64,000 nt of DNA from Chloracidobacterium sp. (GCA_025057975.1 JANWUV010000004.1:1-64000); one strand, 5' to 3'; shown: positions 19,294 to 28,740, counted from the first letter of the stretch. Program-made: numbers and translations. The notes: generated by a model from the sequence alone, not told the origin.

Positions 19294-19872
19294 ATGTCTG
19301 AAAAACGACTGTTAATGACGGTCTTGATGTCGCCGGATATGGCGAACTTTTCCGGCCACGTCCACGGCGGCGCCATGCTGCGATTGCTCGACCAAGTCGC
19401 CTACGCCTGCGCTTCGCGGTACTCCGGCAGCTACGTTGTGACGGTTTCCGTGGATCAGGTGATCTTCCGTGAGCCAGTTCACGTTGGTGAGTTGGTCACA
19501 TTTCGGGCGTCGGTCAACTATACGGGGACAACCTCCATGGAGGTTGGCATCCGGGTGGAGGCAGAAAACATCCAGAAACGCACGTCGCGGCATGTCATAA
19601 CGTGCTACTTCACAATGGTGGCTGTGGACGAGCAGGGGCGGCCGCGGCGGATTCCGCCGGTGACGCTAGAAAACGATGACGACCGGCGGCGGTGGGCGGC
19701 TGCACAACTCCGGCGGCGGTATCGCAAGGAAATCGAACGACACAGCTTGGAGATCCGCCAGCATCCGCAGAAATTTATGCAGGAAATCATGGAGTCCCAC
19801 GCCGGCGCCCGGCATGCCACTGAACGGCTGGGAAGCCCGGAAGAGGCGACCACGGCGGCTACAGATGCGTAA
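19294..19872 (+). CDS. Acyl-CoA thioesterase, hotdog fold (YciA/BACH type)
   Basis: A 192-residue hotdog-fold thioesterase that hydrolyses acyl-CoA to free acid and CoA. The conserved N-terminal block MSPDMANFSGHVHGGAMLRLLD matches the YciA/acyl-CoA hydrolase group, followed by the strand VTVSVDQVIFREPVHVGE. The C-terminal ~50 residues (from RRRWAAAQLRRRY) are a charged helical extension. The ATG at 19294 is preceded by AAGGAG at good spacing. Confidence 0.88.
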   Translation: MSEKRLLMTVLMSPDMANFSGHVHGGAMLRLLDQVAYACASRYSGSYVVTVSVDQVIFREPVHVGELVTFRASVNYTGTTSMEVGIRVEAENIQKRTSRHVITCYFTMVAVDEQGRPRRIPPVTLENDDDRRRWAAAQLRRRYRKEIERHSLEIRQHPQKFMQEIMESHAGARHATERLGSPEEATTAATDA

Positions 19873-19878
19873 CGAGCT

Positions 19879-20823
19879 ATGCTGGAACGATTGCAGAAAA
19901 TCATCGCGGCGGCCGGTTTGGCGTCGCGGCGGCAGGCGGAAACGTGGATTCGGGAAGGCCTTGTGACGGTCAACGGACAGGTCGTGAACACCTTGGGCGC
20001 GAAAGCCGACCCTGACCAGGATGCCATCAAGGTGCGCGGCAAGCTTATCAACCCTCGACTGGCGCGGCGCAAACTGGTGTATTACCTCCTCAACAAGCCG
20101 AAGGGGTATCTGTCTAGCCTCTCCGATCCACAAAACCGCCCACTGGTCACGGCGCTGTTGCCGAAGGGTGCGCCGCGCGTCCATCCGGTCGGGCGGTTGG
20201 ATTTCAATACGGAGGGGTTGTTGATTCTGACCAACGACGGCGAACTGACCTATCGCGTGACCAAGGCCGGGGAGCACTGTCCGAAGGTCTATCACGTTAA
20301 GGTCAAAGGAACGCCCGGCCCTGACCAACTGGAGCGGCTGCGACGCGGCATGATGATTGACGGCGAATTCCACCGGATCGCTCACCTAACGCCGCTGGAG
20401 CAAACCGACGGCAACAACGCTTGGTTTGAACTCGTCCTACATGAGGGCAAAAACAACCAGATTCGGAAAATGTTCGACGCTATCGGCCATTCGGTGCTGA
20501 AGCTCCGGCGGGTGGCGATTGGCCACCTGACGGATGCCGGTCTGCCGGTCGGCGCAGTGCGGGAGTTGACCGCCGCCGAAGTGCGCCGCTTTTTCTCAGA
20601 CCGCAAAATAGCGCCGCGCGTGACAGCGGGCACCCTTAGCAAGCCGCAGCCGACTGGTGAAGCCAAAGTACACCAGCGCCGCCGGTTGGCGGCGACCGTC
20701 GGCAACGCGGCTACTGCTGCGCCGTCGGCTCAGGCCGTCGCCAAGTCGGCCGCCGGACGCGCCCGCGCGACGCCGGCGCGCCCATCCAAGGCCGCAGCGC
20801 GCGCCGTTCGGAGACCGTCATGA
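19879..20823 (+). CDS. Pseudouridine synthase, RluB/RsuA family
   Basis: A 314-residue rRNA pseudouridine synthase. The N-terminal S4 RNA-binding domain (MLERLQKIIAAAGLASRRQAE) covers ~1-60; the catalytic Asp is in VGRLDFNTEGLLILTNDG near residue 100; and the NNQIRKMFDAIGHSVLKLRR motif follows. It most resembles RluB, which modifies 23S rRNA, rather than the shorter RsuA. The last ~75 residues are Ala/Arg/Pro-rich and low-complexity, a common tail in high-GC bacteria. It overlaps the phosphofructokinase gene by ATGA. Confidence 0.9.
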   Translation: MLERLQKIIAAAGLASRRQAETWIREGLVTVNGQVVNTLGAKADPDQDAIKVRGKLINPRLARRKLVYYLLNKPKGYLSSLSDPQNRPLVTALLPKGAPRVHPVGRLDFNTEGLLILTNDGELTYRVTKAGEHCPKVYHVKVKGTPGPDQLERLRRGMMIDGEFHRIAHLTPLEQTDGNNAWFELVLHEGKNNQIRKMFDAIGHSVLKLRRVAIGHLTDAGLPVGAVRELTAAEVRRFFSDRKIAPRVTAGTLSKPQPTGEAKVHQRRRLAATVGNAATAAPSAQAVAKSAAGRARATPARPSKAAARAVRRPS

Positions 20824-22163
20824 CGTTGCCGAAGCCTGAAGATTTGGTCATCCGGTCGTTGGGTGAATGTCGTTTCCCGTCGCCGCTGCAACTGGGCGCG
20901 GCGGTCGGCGAATACCACGGCGAGTTCATGTCGGACGCCGCTCGGATTCGCTTTCATGTCGAGCTGGACAGCCTTGACGCCCGCCCGGACGACCTGTTTT
21001 TTGAACGCGCCGGGCCGCGTGAGCGGCTGTTTTTCGACCCAACCAAGGTCAAGGCGGCGATTGTGACCTGCGGCGGTTTGTGTCCGGGTCTCAACAACGT
21101 CATTCGGTCGGTGTTTTTGACGCTCAAGTACAACTACGGCGTCCCGGAGGTGTACGGCGTTCGGTACGGCTACCGTGGCTTAAATCCGGCGTACGGCGAC
21201 GGCTTCGTCCTGCTCAAGCATGAAATGATCGAAAACATCCATCTACAAGGCGGGACGTTCCTTGGTTCGTCGCGCGGGCCGCAGCCGGTGGACGTTATGC
21301 TCGACACGCTGACTGTCCGGGGGATTGACATGTTGTTTTGCGTCGGCGGCGACGGAACGCAGCGGGGCGCAGAGGCTCTTGCGCGCGCCGCCCGCGAACG
21401 CGGCCGTCCGCTGGCGGTGGTTGGCATCCCCAAAACAATTGACAACGACATCCCCTATGTCTTTCGGTCGTTCGGCTACGGAACGGCGGTTGAGAAGGCG
21501 CGGGAAGTCATTGCGGGCGCGCATGCCGAGGCGAAAGGCGCGCCAAACGGCGTGGTCATCGTCAAGCTGATGGGACGCAATGCGGGTTTCATTGCGGCGG
21601 GCGCGACAACGGCTAGTCAGGAGGTCAACTTCGCGCTGATCCCTGAACTCCCATTTGATCTCGAACCGCCGAATGGCTTTCTAGCCCATCTGGAGCGGCG
21701 CATCCTCAGCCGCGGCCATGCCGTTGTAGTCGTCGCCGAAGGCGCCGGGCAGCATCTTTTCGGTGATTTACCAGTGGAACGGGACGCTTCGGGGAACATC
21801 AAGCACCATGACATCGGCGTGTACCTGCGCGACCGCATTACGGCGTACTTTCGCGAGCGCCGGATTGAGGCCAACGTCCGGTACATTGATCCGAGCTACA
21901 TCATTCGGAGCGTCCCCGCCAACTGCGATGACGCGCAGCTTAGCGACCGTTTCGCCCGCTACGCCGTACATGCCGCCATGGCCGGCAAGACGGATTTGCT
22001 CATCGGTTACTGGCATGGGACGTTCGTGCATGTGCCGATGCCGTTGGTCACCAGTCAGAGGAAGCAACTCTCGCCGAAGAGCAGTTTGTGGCTTTCGGTG
22101 CTGGCGACGACAGGGCAGCCGCCTCTGATGGTGAACACACCGCCGCCATCCTCTGCGTTATGA
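20820..22163 (+). CDS. 6-phosphofructokinase
   Basis: A 447-residue phosphofructokinase of the larger clade. It phosphorylates fructose 6-phosphate in glycolysis. The nucleotide-site motif is VGGDGTQRGA and the catalytic motif is PKTIDNDI. The Gly in GGDGT predicts ATP rather than pyrophosphate use (PPi enzymes carry GGDD), although the Lys in PKTIDND is shared with PPi types; this mixed pattern is known in the trypanosomatid-like ATP-dependent group. Translation appears coupled to the neighbours at both ends by ATGA overlaps. Confidence 0.92.
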   Translation: MTLPKPEDLVIRSLGECRFPSPLQLGAAVGEYHGEFMSDAARIRFHVELDSLDARPDDLFFERAGPRERLFFDPTKVKAAIVTCGGLCPGLNNVIRSVFLTLKYNYGVPEVYGVRYGYRGLNPAYGDGFVLLKHEMIENIHLQGGTFLGSSRGPQPVDVMLDTLTVRGIDMLFCVGGDGTQRGAEALARAARERGRPLAVVGIPKTIDNDIPYVFRSFGYGTAVEKAREVIAGAHAEAKGAPNGVVIVKLMGRNAGFIAAGATTASQEVNFALIPELPFDLEPPNGFLAHLERRILSRGHAVVVVAEGAGQHLFGDLPVERDASGNIKHHDIGVYLRDRITAYFRERRIEANVRYIDPSYIIRSVPANCDDAQLSDRFARYAVHAAMAGKTDLLIGYWHGTFVHVPMPLVTSQRKQLSPKSSLWLSVLATTGQPPLMVNTPPPSSAL

Positions 22164-23080
22164 GCGACAACCCGTTGGCTGTTACGTTCGCTGGTTTACA
22201 CTTCAAGAATCCGGTTATTCCGGCGAGCGGCACGTTTGGCTACGGGCTGGAATTTCTGCCGTTTTTCGACCTTTCGCGGTTGGGCGGCTTTTGCACGAAG
22301 GGGCTTTCGCCGCAGCCGCTCCGGGGGAATCCGCCGCCCCGCATTGTGGAAACGCCGGCGGGGATGCTCAACGCGATTGGGTTGCAGAACATTGGCGTGC
22401 GGGCGTTTGTCGCAGAAAAGCTGCCTGCGTTGCGTGCCTACGATACGCATATCATCGCCAACATCTTCGGCTTTTCCATCGAGGATTTTCTGGAGGTCGT
22501 GACGGTGCTCAACGACGCCGACGGCGTGGCGGCGTATGAACTGAACATTTCCTGCCCGAACGTCAAGGAAGGCGGGACGCAGTTCGGGAACGATCCACGT
22601 TTGGCGGCGCAGGTGACGGAAGCGGTGAAGCGCGCGGCGACGCGGCCGGTCATCGTGAAGTTGTCCCCGAACGCGCCGAGCATTGTCGAGGTGGCGCGTG
22701 CGGTTGAGCAGGCCGGCGCGGACGCCCTCTCGCTGGTCAATACGTTTGTCGGATTGGCGATAGACGTTTACACGCACCGGCCGCGACTGGCGTACACGAC
22801 GGGCGGGCTTTCAGGGCCGGCGATTCGGCCGCTGGCCGTCCGCATGGTGTACGAGGTGTCGCAGGTTGTACGCATTCCGCGCATCGGGATGGGCGGGATC
22901 ACGAACTGGATGGACGCCTTGGAGTTTATTCTGGCGGGCGCGACGGCGGTGCAGCTTGGGACGATTAACTACACCGAGCCGTGCGCCGCGTTGCACGTCA
23001 TTGAAGGGCTGGAGACCTACTGCCGCGAGCGCGACACGACGATTGCGGCGCTGGTGGGAGCGTTCAAGCCGCAGACGTGA
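22160..23080 (+). CDS. pyrD: Dihydroorotate dehydrogenase, class 1B
   Basis: A 306-residue FMN enzyme of pyrimidine synthesis. Recognisable motifs are NPVIPASGTFGYG, the FMN/substrate stretch YELNISCPNVKEGG, and GMGGITNWMDALEFILAGATAVQLG near the C-terminus. Class 1B enzymes normally partner with the PyrK electron-transfer subunit; no pyrK is in the window. The ATG at 22160 overlaps the upstream stop codon. Confidence 0.93.
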   Translation: MSDNPLAVTFAGLHFKNPVIPASGTFGYGLEFLPFFDLSRLGGFCTKGLSPQPLRGNPPPRIVETPAGMLNAIGLQNIGVRAFVAEKLPALRAYDTHIIANIFGFSIEDFLEVVTVLNDADGVAAYELNISCPNVKEGGTQFGNDPRLAAQVTEAVKRAATRPVIVKLSPNAPSIVEVARAVEQAGADALSLVNTFVGLAIDVYTHRPRLAYTTGGLSGPAIRPLAVRMVYEVSQVVRIPRIGMGGITNWMDALEFILAGATAVQLGTINYTEPCAALHVIEGLETYCRERDTTIAALVGAFKPQT

Positions 23081-23104
23081 CGCCCGGCGGGTTTGGTCGG
23101 CAGA

Positions 23105-23133
23105 TTGATTTTATACCGGCCGGCCGGTACAGT
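23105..23133 (+). promoter_or_regulatory. tetR promoter with perfect 16-bp palindromic operator
   Basis: A 16-bp perfect palindrome, TACCGGCCGGCCGGTA (23114-23129), lies between a TTGATT (-35-like, 23105-23110) and TACAGT (-10-like, 23128-23133), spaced 17 bp, and ends 11 bp before the TetR start codon. This is the classic layout of a TetR autorepressor operator. The palindrome is seen directly; its role is inferred. Confidence 0.7.
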
Positions 23134-23140
23134 GCGCGCC

Positions 23141-23782
23141 ATGCGCAACCCCACCGCCAAAGCCGCCGCTGTGACGCCTTCGACGCGCGATGAACTGCTG
23201 CGCGCCGCCGTCCGCGTGGTGGCGACCGACGGCTTGCCCAAGCTGACCCTTGAAACGGTGGCTCGCGCGGCCGGCGTCAGCAAGGGCGGGTTGCTGTATC
23301 ACTTTCCGACGAAGGACGCGCTCATTCAGGCGCTCATTGAAACATTCATCGCCGAATGGGATCGCGCGACGGCGCTGGAGTACGCCCGCGACCCCGAACC
23401 GAACAAACCGGGGCGGTGGCTGCGCGCGTACGTCCGGGCGTCCTTCGCCGACTTTGACCCCGACGAGATGCTGACGCTTGGCTTGGCGCAGGGTGACATG
23501 GCGGGTTTTGTCGCTGCGCTGGCGGTCAACCCGGAGCTTCTGGCGTTGATTCGCGCGGCGTACGAGCGTTGGCATCGGTTGCTGATTTCCGACGGCCTGG
23601 ATGACGCGACGGCGACGGCGGTTCGGTTCGCCGCCGACGGCATTTACTTTGCGGAAGGTTTTGGTTTGGCGCCGCCGACCGGTGAGACGCGGCGGCGCGT
23701 GCGCGATTTGATCCTGCGCTGGATTGACCTTGCGGTATGCGGGGCGGACGCCTCGGCGCAGCGCGACGGCTCGGCGGGATGA
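23141..23782 (+). CDS. TetR-family transcriptional repressor
   Basis: A 213-residue TetR protein. The N-terminal HTH is clear (TRDELLRAAVRVVATDGLPKLTLETVARAAGVSKGGLLYHFPTKDALI); the C-terminal ligand domain resembles the TetR_C group often next to efflux pumps. The ATG at 23141 is chosen because upstream codons run into the operator. It is followed, with ATGA overlap, by an efflux membrane-fusion gene whose RND partner is broken, so the regulator now controls an incomplete pump. Confidence 0.92.
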   Translation: MRNPTAKAAAVTPSTRDELLRAAVRVVATDGLPKLTLETVARAAGVSKGGLLYHFPTKDALIQALIETFIAEWDRATALEYARDPEPNKPGRWLRAYVRASFADFDPDEMLTLGLAQGDMAGFVAALAVNPELLALIRAAYERWHRLLISDGLDDATATAVRFAADGIYFAEGFGLAPPTGETRRRVRDLILRWIDLAVCGADASAQRDGSAG

Positions 23783-25119
23783 GGGCGATAATGGCGCGGT
23801 TTGCGTTTCATCAGCGATGGTGGCGGGCGCTCCGTCCGGCCGTCTGGACGGTGCAGTTGGCATGCCTGACGCTCCCGTTGTGGACGGCGGCAGGGTGTCG
23901 GTCGGCGGTCAAAACCGCTGAGGCGACGGCGGCGGCTTCCGGGCCGGTTCCAGTGAAGACGGTCGCCGTCGCCGTCCGGCGTCGTCCGCAGTTCATCGCG
24001 GCGGCGGGGACGGTCACAGCGGCCCGCCGCGCCGCCGTAGCGCCGAATGCGCCGGGGCGCGTGGTGGAGACGCCGGTGACGACCGGCGCGTTTGTCGAGG
24101 CGGGGAGCGTCTTGGCGCGACTCGACGACCGCGAGGCGCACCAACGGCTGGAGCAGGCGCGGGCGGCGCTTGCCCAAGCGGAAGCCGCCGACGCCCAACT
24201 GCGGGCGCGATTCAGCCTTGAGCAAGGCGCTTTCGATCCTCAAAGGCTTCCCGAAGCGGAAGCGGCGCAAGCCGACCTCACGGCGGCTGAAGCCGACGCG
24301 CAGCTTGCAGCGGCGACCCTCAGCCGCTACGAACGCCTCGCCCGCAACGACAACATCACCCGCGCCATGCTTGATGAAGCCCGCGCCAACGCCGAAAAAA
24401 CGCAGGCGGTTTTGCGCGCCGCGCGTCGTCGGTATGAAGCGACGCTCCGTGGGCTTCAGGCGGAATACATCGGCTTGCGTGCGGCCGCCGCGCGCGTGGC
24501 TGATGCGCGGGCGGCGGTCGCCTTGGCGGAAAGGGCTGTGGACGACATGACCGTTCGCGCGCCGTTCGCCGGTTATGTCGCCGAGCGGTTCGTCAATGTC
24601 GGCGAATACGCGACGCCGGATCGCCCGGCGGTCGAATTGGTCGCGCTGGATCAGCTCAAGCTGGAACTCCGGCTGCCGGAGACGGACGCCGCCAAAGTTC
24701 GTCGCGGACAAGAGGTGGAAGCCGCTACGGACGCCCATCCGGGGTTCGTGATTCGCGGGAAGGTGACAGCCATCCGCCCTCTCGTGGACGCGGCCGCCCG
24801 TCGGCTGGCGGTTGAGGTCGCCGCGCCCAACCCGGAGCGAAAATTGCGTCCGGGCATGTTTGTCACGGCGCGCTTGCTGCTGGATGAAGCGTCACTGCGC
24901 CTCCTGATTCCACGCACCGCCGTTTTCCAGCACGCCATACTAGGCACAGCGGCGGTCTATGTCGTCGAGAACAACCGTGCCTGCCTGCGCCTCGTCCAGA
25001 CGGATGAAACCGTTGAAAACGAAGTGTTTGTTCGGCAGGGACTCAAAGAAGGAGAAAAGATCGTTGTCTCAAATTTGGAAAAGATACGGGACGGAGAAAA
25101 TGTTATTCCAGCGGATTAG
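23779..25119 (+). CDS. RND efflux membrane-fusion protein (HlyD/AcrA family)
   Basis: A 446-residue periplasmic adaptor. It begins with a probable lipoprotein signal ending TAAGC, then a barrel-sandwich half (FIAAAGTVTAARRAAVAPNAPGRVVE), a long alpha-helical hairpin (~115-240), the second lipoyl half (VRAPFAGYVAERFVNVGEYATPDRP) and the beta-barrel/MP domains. The adaptor would link an inner-membrane RND pump to a TolC channel. The ATG at 23779 overlaps the TetR stop. Its expected partner, the RND gene at 26988, is a pseudogene and is now separated from it by an inverted AT-rich gene, so this adaptor may be non-functional or work with another pump. Confidence 0.9.
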   Translation: MRAIMARFAFHQRWWRALRPAVWTVQLACLTLPLWTAAGCRSAVKTAEATAAASGPVPVKTVAVAVRRRPQFIAAAGTVTAARRAAVAPNAPGRVVETPVTTGAFVEAGSVLARLDDREAHQRLEQARAALAQAEAADAQLRARFSLEQGAFDPQRLPEAEAAQADLTAAEADAQLAAATLSRYERLARNDNITRAMLDEARANAEKTQAVLRAARRRYEATLRGLQAEYIGLRAAAARVADARAAVALAERAVDDMTVRAPFAGYVAERFVNVGEYATPDRPAVELVALDQLKLELRLPETDAAKVRRGQEVEAATDAHPGFVIRGKVTAIRPLVDAAARRLAVEVAAPNPERKLRPGMFVTARLLLDEASLRLLIPRTAVFQHAILGTAAVYVVENNRACLRLVQTDETVENEVFVRQGLKEGEKIVVSNLEKIRDGENVIPAD

Positions 25120-25125
25120 GAACGA

Positions 25126-26958
25126 CTACGGCCTTTTCCTTCTCCTCAATCCACCGGCAAAGCCTTTTTCTTTGTCAATCAGCTCTATTTCGGTCAGTGG
25201 AGGAGCAAACGATAGATTACCTGAGTAACAGGGCAACGGTCCGTAACCACAGGTTGAGTTGACGGGTTGATGGAAAATGATGCCGTTGATGTTCACCATT
25301 TCAAAGCGACGAACCAATGAGGAAGTGTCCGGTACAATAAAAAGACTGGGGTGGTGACAATAGAACAGGCTAAAACATATGTAGTAAGTGATGAAGATGA
25401 TGACTTTGCTTGCGTATGTAAGGATCAGAAGCAGATTGGTATAACGACTCCGGAATCCAATATCAAGAACGGCCAAAAGTACGAGTAAAACGAATTGCGT
25501 CAGAGCAAGTTTGGTGCTCCCATTTGTCAAGTCGGAAAATGAAGATGAGGCAATGATTGTAAGCAAGGACTGCTTGACGCCCATCTTGGATAAGGCAAAA
25601 TGGACGACCATGACAAGACCTGAAAAGTAGAACAAAATAAATCGCGGTGCAGGCGCTGTTAGAAATGCGTACAGCACACCGAGGAAGGCGAACATTGTTA
25701 CGGCAAACAGCGCGGAGTATGCTCTGAGAAATTTCCTCTGATGGACAACGACCGCAATAAAAAGTGTCGCTGTGAAGATGTATGTTAAGTAAAGTGCAGA
25801 TTTACCTGTGTAACGCCGAAGCCAAGGTAGAATCCAGTTGGTATCCGTGCGGTATGCTGGAAGGTTTAGAGTGTCCCAGCGACCGTAATCAATAATGTGC
25901 TGAACCAATTCTTGAGAGACATCCGTGCCAATGTACCAAGGAACGGAAATATGCAGGAAGCTGGATGGGTAAAACGGACAACCGGAAGTGATGATTCCGG
26001 CTATCATTCTCGGCATAACCAGTAGGACGGAAATAAAGCCAAGCTTAAGGTAATGACCAGCCGTGTGAAAGCGGTAAGACTTAACCAGTAAGTAAACACC
26101 GAGTAGAAAAATTGGCGCTCCAGTGAGTTTCAAGCCCAGCGAGCCAATGCCAAGAAGCAGCGCCGACCAGAGAAAAGGGCAACCTGACGCCGCCTCGGTC
26201 GCAGCGGGTGTATCCTTTGACGGATTGTCGAAGTACTTCATGACACAGAAGACGGTCATCCCGATCAGGACATTGAGCGCCATCTCGACCGCCGTGACTT
26301 CGATGTGTACGTGTATGTTCGGAATGGTCAGTAAGAAGTACGAAGCTAAGCACAGCTCACTTGGATCTTCAAGTAAAACCGACAAACTCCTCAGCAACTG
26401 ACAGAACGAGATGAAAACCGAAAAACCTCCTACAATCAAACTTGAGTGAATCCTAAGAAAATCTTCAAACAATGGAGGTAAAGCAAACCAAGCCGACTGA
26501 TGACCTAGTTGGAGTAAGACAAATGCAAGACCCTTCACCAAACCGTAGTCGTGTAGGTACTTGGCAATTTGAACATGATAAATTGCCATATCGGAGAGAT
26601 TGCTATATGGAACATTGATGACGAAAAATGAAATGACTGAAGAGATAACTATGTATTTCAGGTTTCCTAATACGGAATAAAGCAGCAGATACAGTTTATC
26701 CTTAGGAAAGAACGATCCAAAATAAACTCCGATGAATATCATAAACGCAATGATGTGATAAAATCTAAGCGGCATAAAAACTGAACATGTCAAGGCTATA
26801 TCGGCTATGATGACAACCCCAAGAAAGCTGGATACGAACGGCTGTCTTTTGAAAAACTCAATAGACTCGCTTTTTGTTAGAAAAACCGAAATAGCGGCTA
26901 TGCCGTACAGCGATCCAAGAATGAAAATGAAGAGCCAGACGATAAAACAGAGTAGCAT
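25126..26958 (-). CDS. Polytopic membrane protein, GT-C/LIC_10190-like, AT-rich
   Basis: A 610-residue integral membrane protein with roughly 12-14 hydrophobic segments from the N-terminus to ~residue 530, then a soluble tail. Landmarks are DMAIYHVQIAKYLHDYGLVKGLAF, a Trp-Phe-rich stretch (HQSAWFALPPLFED), GCPFYPSSF, and a Cys-containing end (CGYGPLPCYSGN). These resemble the LIC_10190 family of predicted membrane glycosyltransferase-like proteins; I recall that family from memory and cannot confirm it here. Base use differs strongly from the neighbours: bases 25441-25500 contain 25 G+C of 60. The gene runs antisense between the adaptor (7 bp from its stop) and the broken RND gene, so it is probably a horizontal acquisition. 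Confidence 0.7.
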   Translation of the reverse strand: MLLCFIVWLFIFILGSLYGIAAISVFLTKSESIEFFKRQPFVSSFLGVVIIADIALTCSVFMPLRFYHIIAFMIFIGVYFGSFFPKDKLYLLLYSVLGNLKYIVISSVISFFVINVPYSNLSDMAIYHVQIAKYLHDYGLVKGLAFVLLQLGHQSAWFALPPLFEDFLRIHSSLIVGGFSVFISFCQLLRSLSVLLEDPSELCLASYFLLTIPNIHVHIEVTAVEMALNVLIGMTVFCVMKYFDNPSKDTPAATEAASGCPFLWSALLLGIGSLGLKLTGAPIFLLGVYLLVKSYRFHTAGHYLKLGFISVLLVMPRMIAGIITSGCPFYPSSFLHISVPWYIGTDVSQELVQHIIDYGRWDTLNLPAYRTDTNWILPWLRRYTGKSALYLTYIFTATLFIAVVVHQRKFLRAYSALFAVTMFAFLGVLYAFLTAPAPRFILFYFSGLVMVVHFALSKMGVKQSLLTIIASSSFSDLTNGSTKLALTQFVLLVLLAVLDIGFRSRYTNLLLILTYASKVIIFITYYICFSLFYCHHPSLFIVPDTSSLVRRFEMVNINGIIFHQPVNSTCGYGPLPCYSGNLSFAPPLTEIELIDKEKGFAGGLRRRKRP

Positions 26959-26987
26959 ATGATTCTTAAGAGTCCTGAAGATAATGC

Positions 26988-28105
26988 ATGCAACGTTTAG
27001 CTGAAATTTGTATTCAACGCCCGGTTTTCGCCACCATGCTGATTATGGCGATTACTGTCGCCGGTTTTTTGGCTATACGACGCTGGGTGTAGACCAATTT
27101 CCCAATGTTGATTTTCCGGTAGTCACGGTTGTGGTCGCCAATCCCGGCGCTTCGGCAGCGGACATCGAGCGCGACATTACCGAAAAAGTTGAGGCGGCGG
27201 TTAAAGCCATCAGCGGCGTCAAGGAAATCCGCTCCTCGTCGGTGGAAGGCATTTCGCAGGTCAACATTCAGTTTTCGCTCAACAAAGACTTTGACGTTGC
27301 CGCGCAAGAAGTCAGGGACAAAGTCAACCTCGTCATCCCGGAGCTGCCCCGAACCATCGAGCCGCCGACCGTCCAGAAGTTTGAAACCAACGCCGCGCCG
27401 GTCATTCGGTTGGCGGTGGCATCGCCGTGCCCGCTCGTTGAAACGACGCGCATCGCGCGTCGCAGCGTCAAGGAACAACTTGAGACGCTTGACGGCGTCG
27501 GGCGAGTCTCGCTGCTGGGGGGCGCGCGGCGCGAAATCCGCGTCATGCTTGACCCGCTGCGCCTGCGGGCGTACGCGCTGACGCCGGCTGAAATCGCGTC
27601 CGCCGTCCAGCGCCGGAATCAGGACGCCCCCGCCGGAACACTGGAGCAGGGCGCGCGCGTGACCGCGCTCCGCACGCCGGGCAAGCTGAACGACGCCGCC
27701 TCACTGTACCAACTGCCAATCGCCTACCGTAACGCCGATCCTATCTACCTGAGCGACGTAGCGCAAATCGAAGACGCCGCACAGTCGCCTCGGACCATCA
27801 CTGCGCTGGATGGGCGTTCGGCGGTCATCGTGCAGGTGTCAAAGCGCGCCGGCGGCAACGCCGTGGCGCTGGCGGCGCTAAAACTAGCCGACATTCGCGC
27901 GAACCTGCCGCCGGATGTAACCCTGACCGAGGTCGGCGACAAGCCAGTTTTTTGCAGAAGCGACTGTTGATGATGTCAGAACACATCCAAATTGAGGGTG
28001 GCTCGCTGGACTGCCCAGCCGTTTTGTTTTCCTGCGGCGGTTGGGTAACGCTCATGGCAGCGCTCGTCATTTCCTAACATTCGGCCATTGGCGCATTCAG
28101 TGTGG
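26988..28105 (+). pseudogene. RND efflux pump (AcrB/HAE1-type) remnant, frameshifted and truncated
   Basis: The translation begins [18 protein letters not shown], the first-helix start of an RND pump, but the frame breaks in a T6 run at 27065-27070: one more T would restore [20 protein letters not shown], which continues intact in the next frame to ~27945. A second frame change at the T6 run at 27951-27956 precedes AEATVDDVRTH, and traces of the next helices (LMAALVIS, then SAIGAFSV) follow with further stops to about 28105. Only ~370 of an expected ~1050 codons remain. One frameshift could be a sequencing error, but the loss of two thirds of the gene cannot. Confidence 0.85.
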
Positions 28106-28227
28106 ATAGCGGCGTCAGAGGAGTTTCGGTGGTGACGGTGCGTTGGCTCTGTGGTACTGTGGCCGCCCTGCGCGTCGCCAATGTGGTGTGTTTGGTCTAC
28201 CGTCCCAACGTTTGAGGAGGGCTAGCG

Positions 28228-28740
28228 ATGAAGTGTCCTGCCTGTGGTTTTGAAAACCTGCCCGGCGCAGAAATCTGCGAAGCATGCGGTTCGGACTTGA
28301 CAGCCGTTGAAATCGGCGAGCCGGAGCTCCCGATTCAACAGACGCTCGCTGAAGATACGATTGAGCATTTGTTTCCCTACCCGCCAATTACGGTTGAAGT
28401 CGGTACGTCCATCGCCGCTACGCTGCGCGCCATGCAGGAGAAGCGGTTTGGATGTGCGATGGTGACGCGCAACGGAAAGCTGGTTGGCATCGTCACCGAA
28501 CGGGATATGCTCTACAAGGTCGCCAATCGCATTACGGAACTGGAAGCGACGCCGGTGGACGTAATTATGACGCCCAATCCAGGCGTGGTACGACACGGGG
28601 ATACGCTCGCCAAGGCCCTCAACCTGATGGCGATGCACAAGTACCGGCACATCCCGATTGTGGACGACGAAGAAAAGCCAATTGGCTTTCTCTCATCGAA
28701 GGGCATTTTCAAATACCTCTGTCAGCACGCGCTCTCATAG
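28228..28740 (+). CDS. Zinc-ribbon and CBS-pair protein
   Basis: A 170-residue soluble protein. Residues 3-20 form a zinc ribbon (C3, C6, C17, C20 in MKCPACGFEN and ICEACG). Two CBS motifs follow: one ending in GKLVGIVTERDMLYKV (~55-110) and one covering VDVIMTPNPGVVRHGDTLAKAL to IPIVDDEEKPIGFLSSKGI (~110-165). CBS pairs bind adenine nucleotides such as AMP, ATP or SAM, so this may be a small energy sensor. A GAGGAGGG ribosome site lies just before the ATG. It stands alone between the efflux remnant and convergent minus-strand genes. Confidence 0.88.
   Translation: MKCPACGFENLPGAEICEACGSDLTAVEIGEPELPIQQTLAEDTIEHLFPYPPITVEVGTSIAATLRAMQEKRFGCAMVTRNGKLVGIVTERDMLYKVANRITELEATPVDVIMTPNPGVVRHGDTLAKALNLMAMHKYRHIPIVDDEEKPIGFLSSKGIFKYLCQHALS

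Noticed and set aside
23644-24738. 364-codon minus-strand frame
   Set aside because: Antisense shadow of the adaptor gene; Arg-rich and motif-free.
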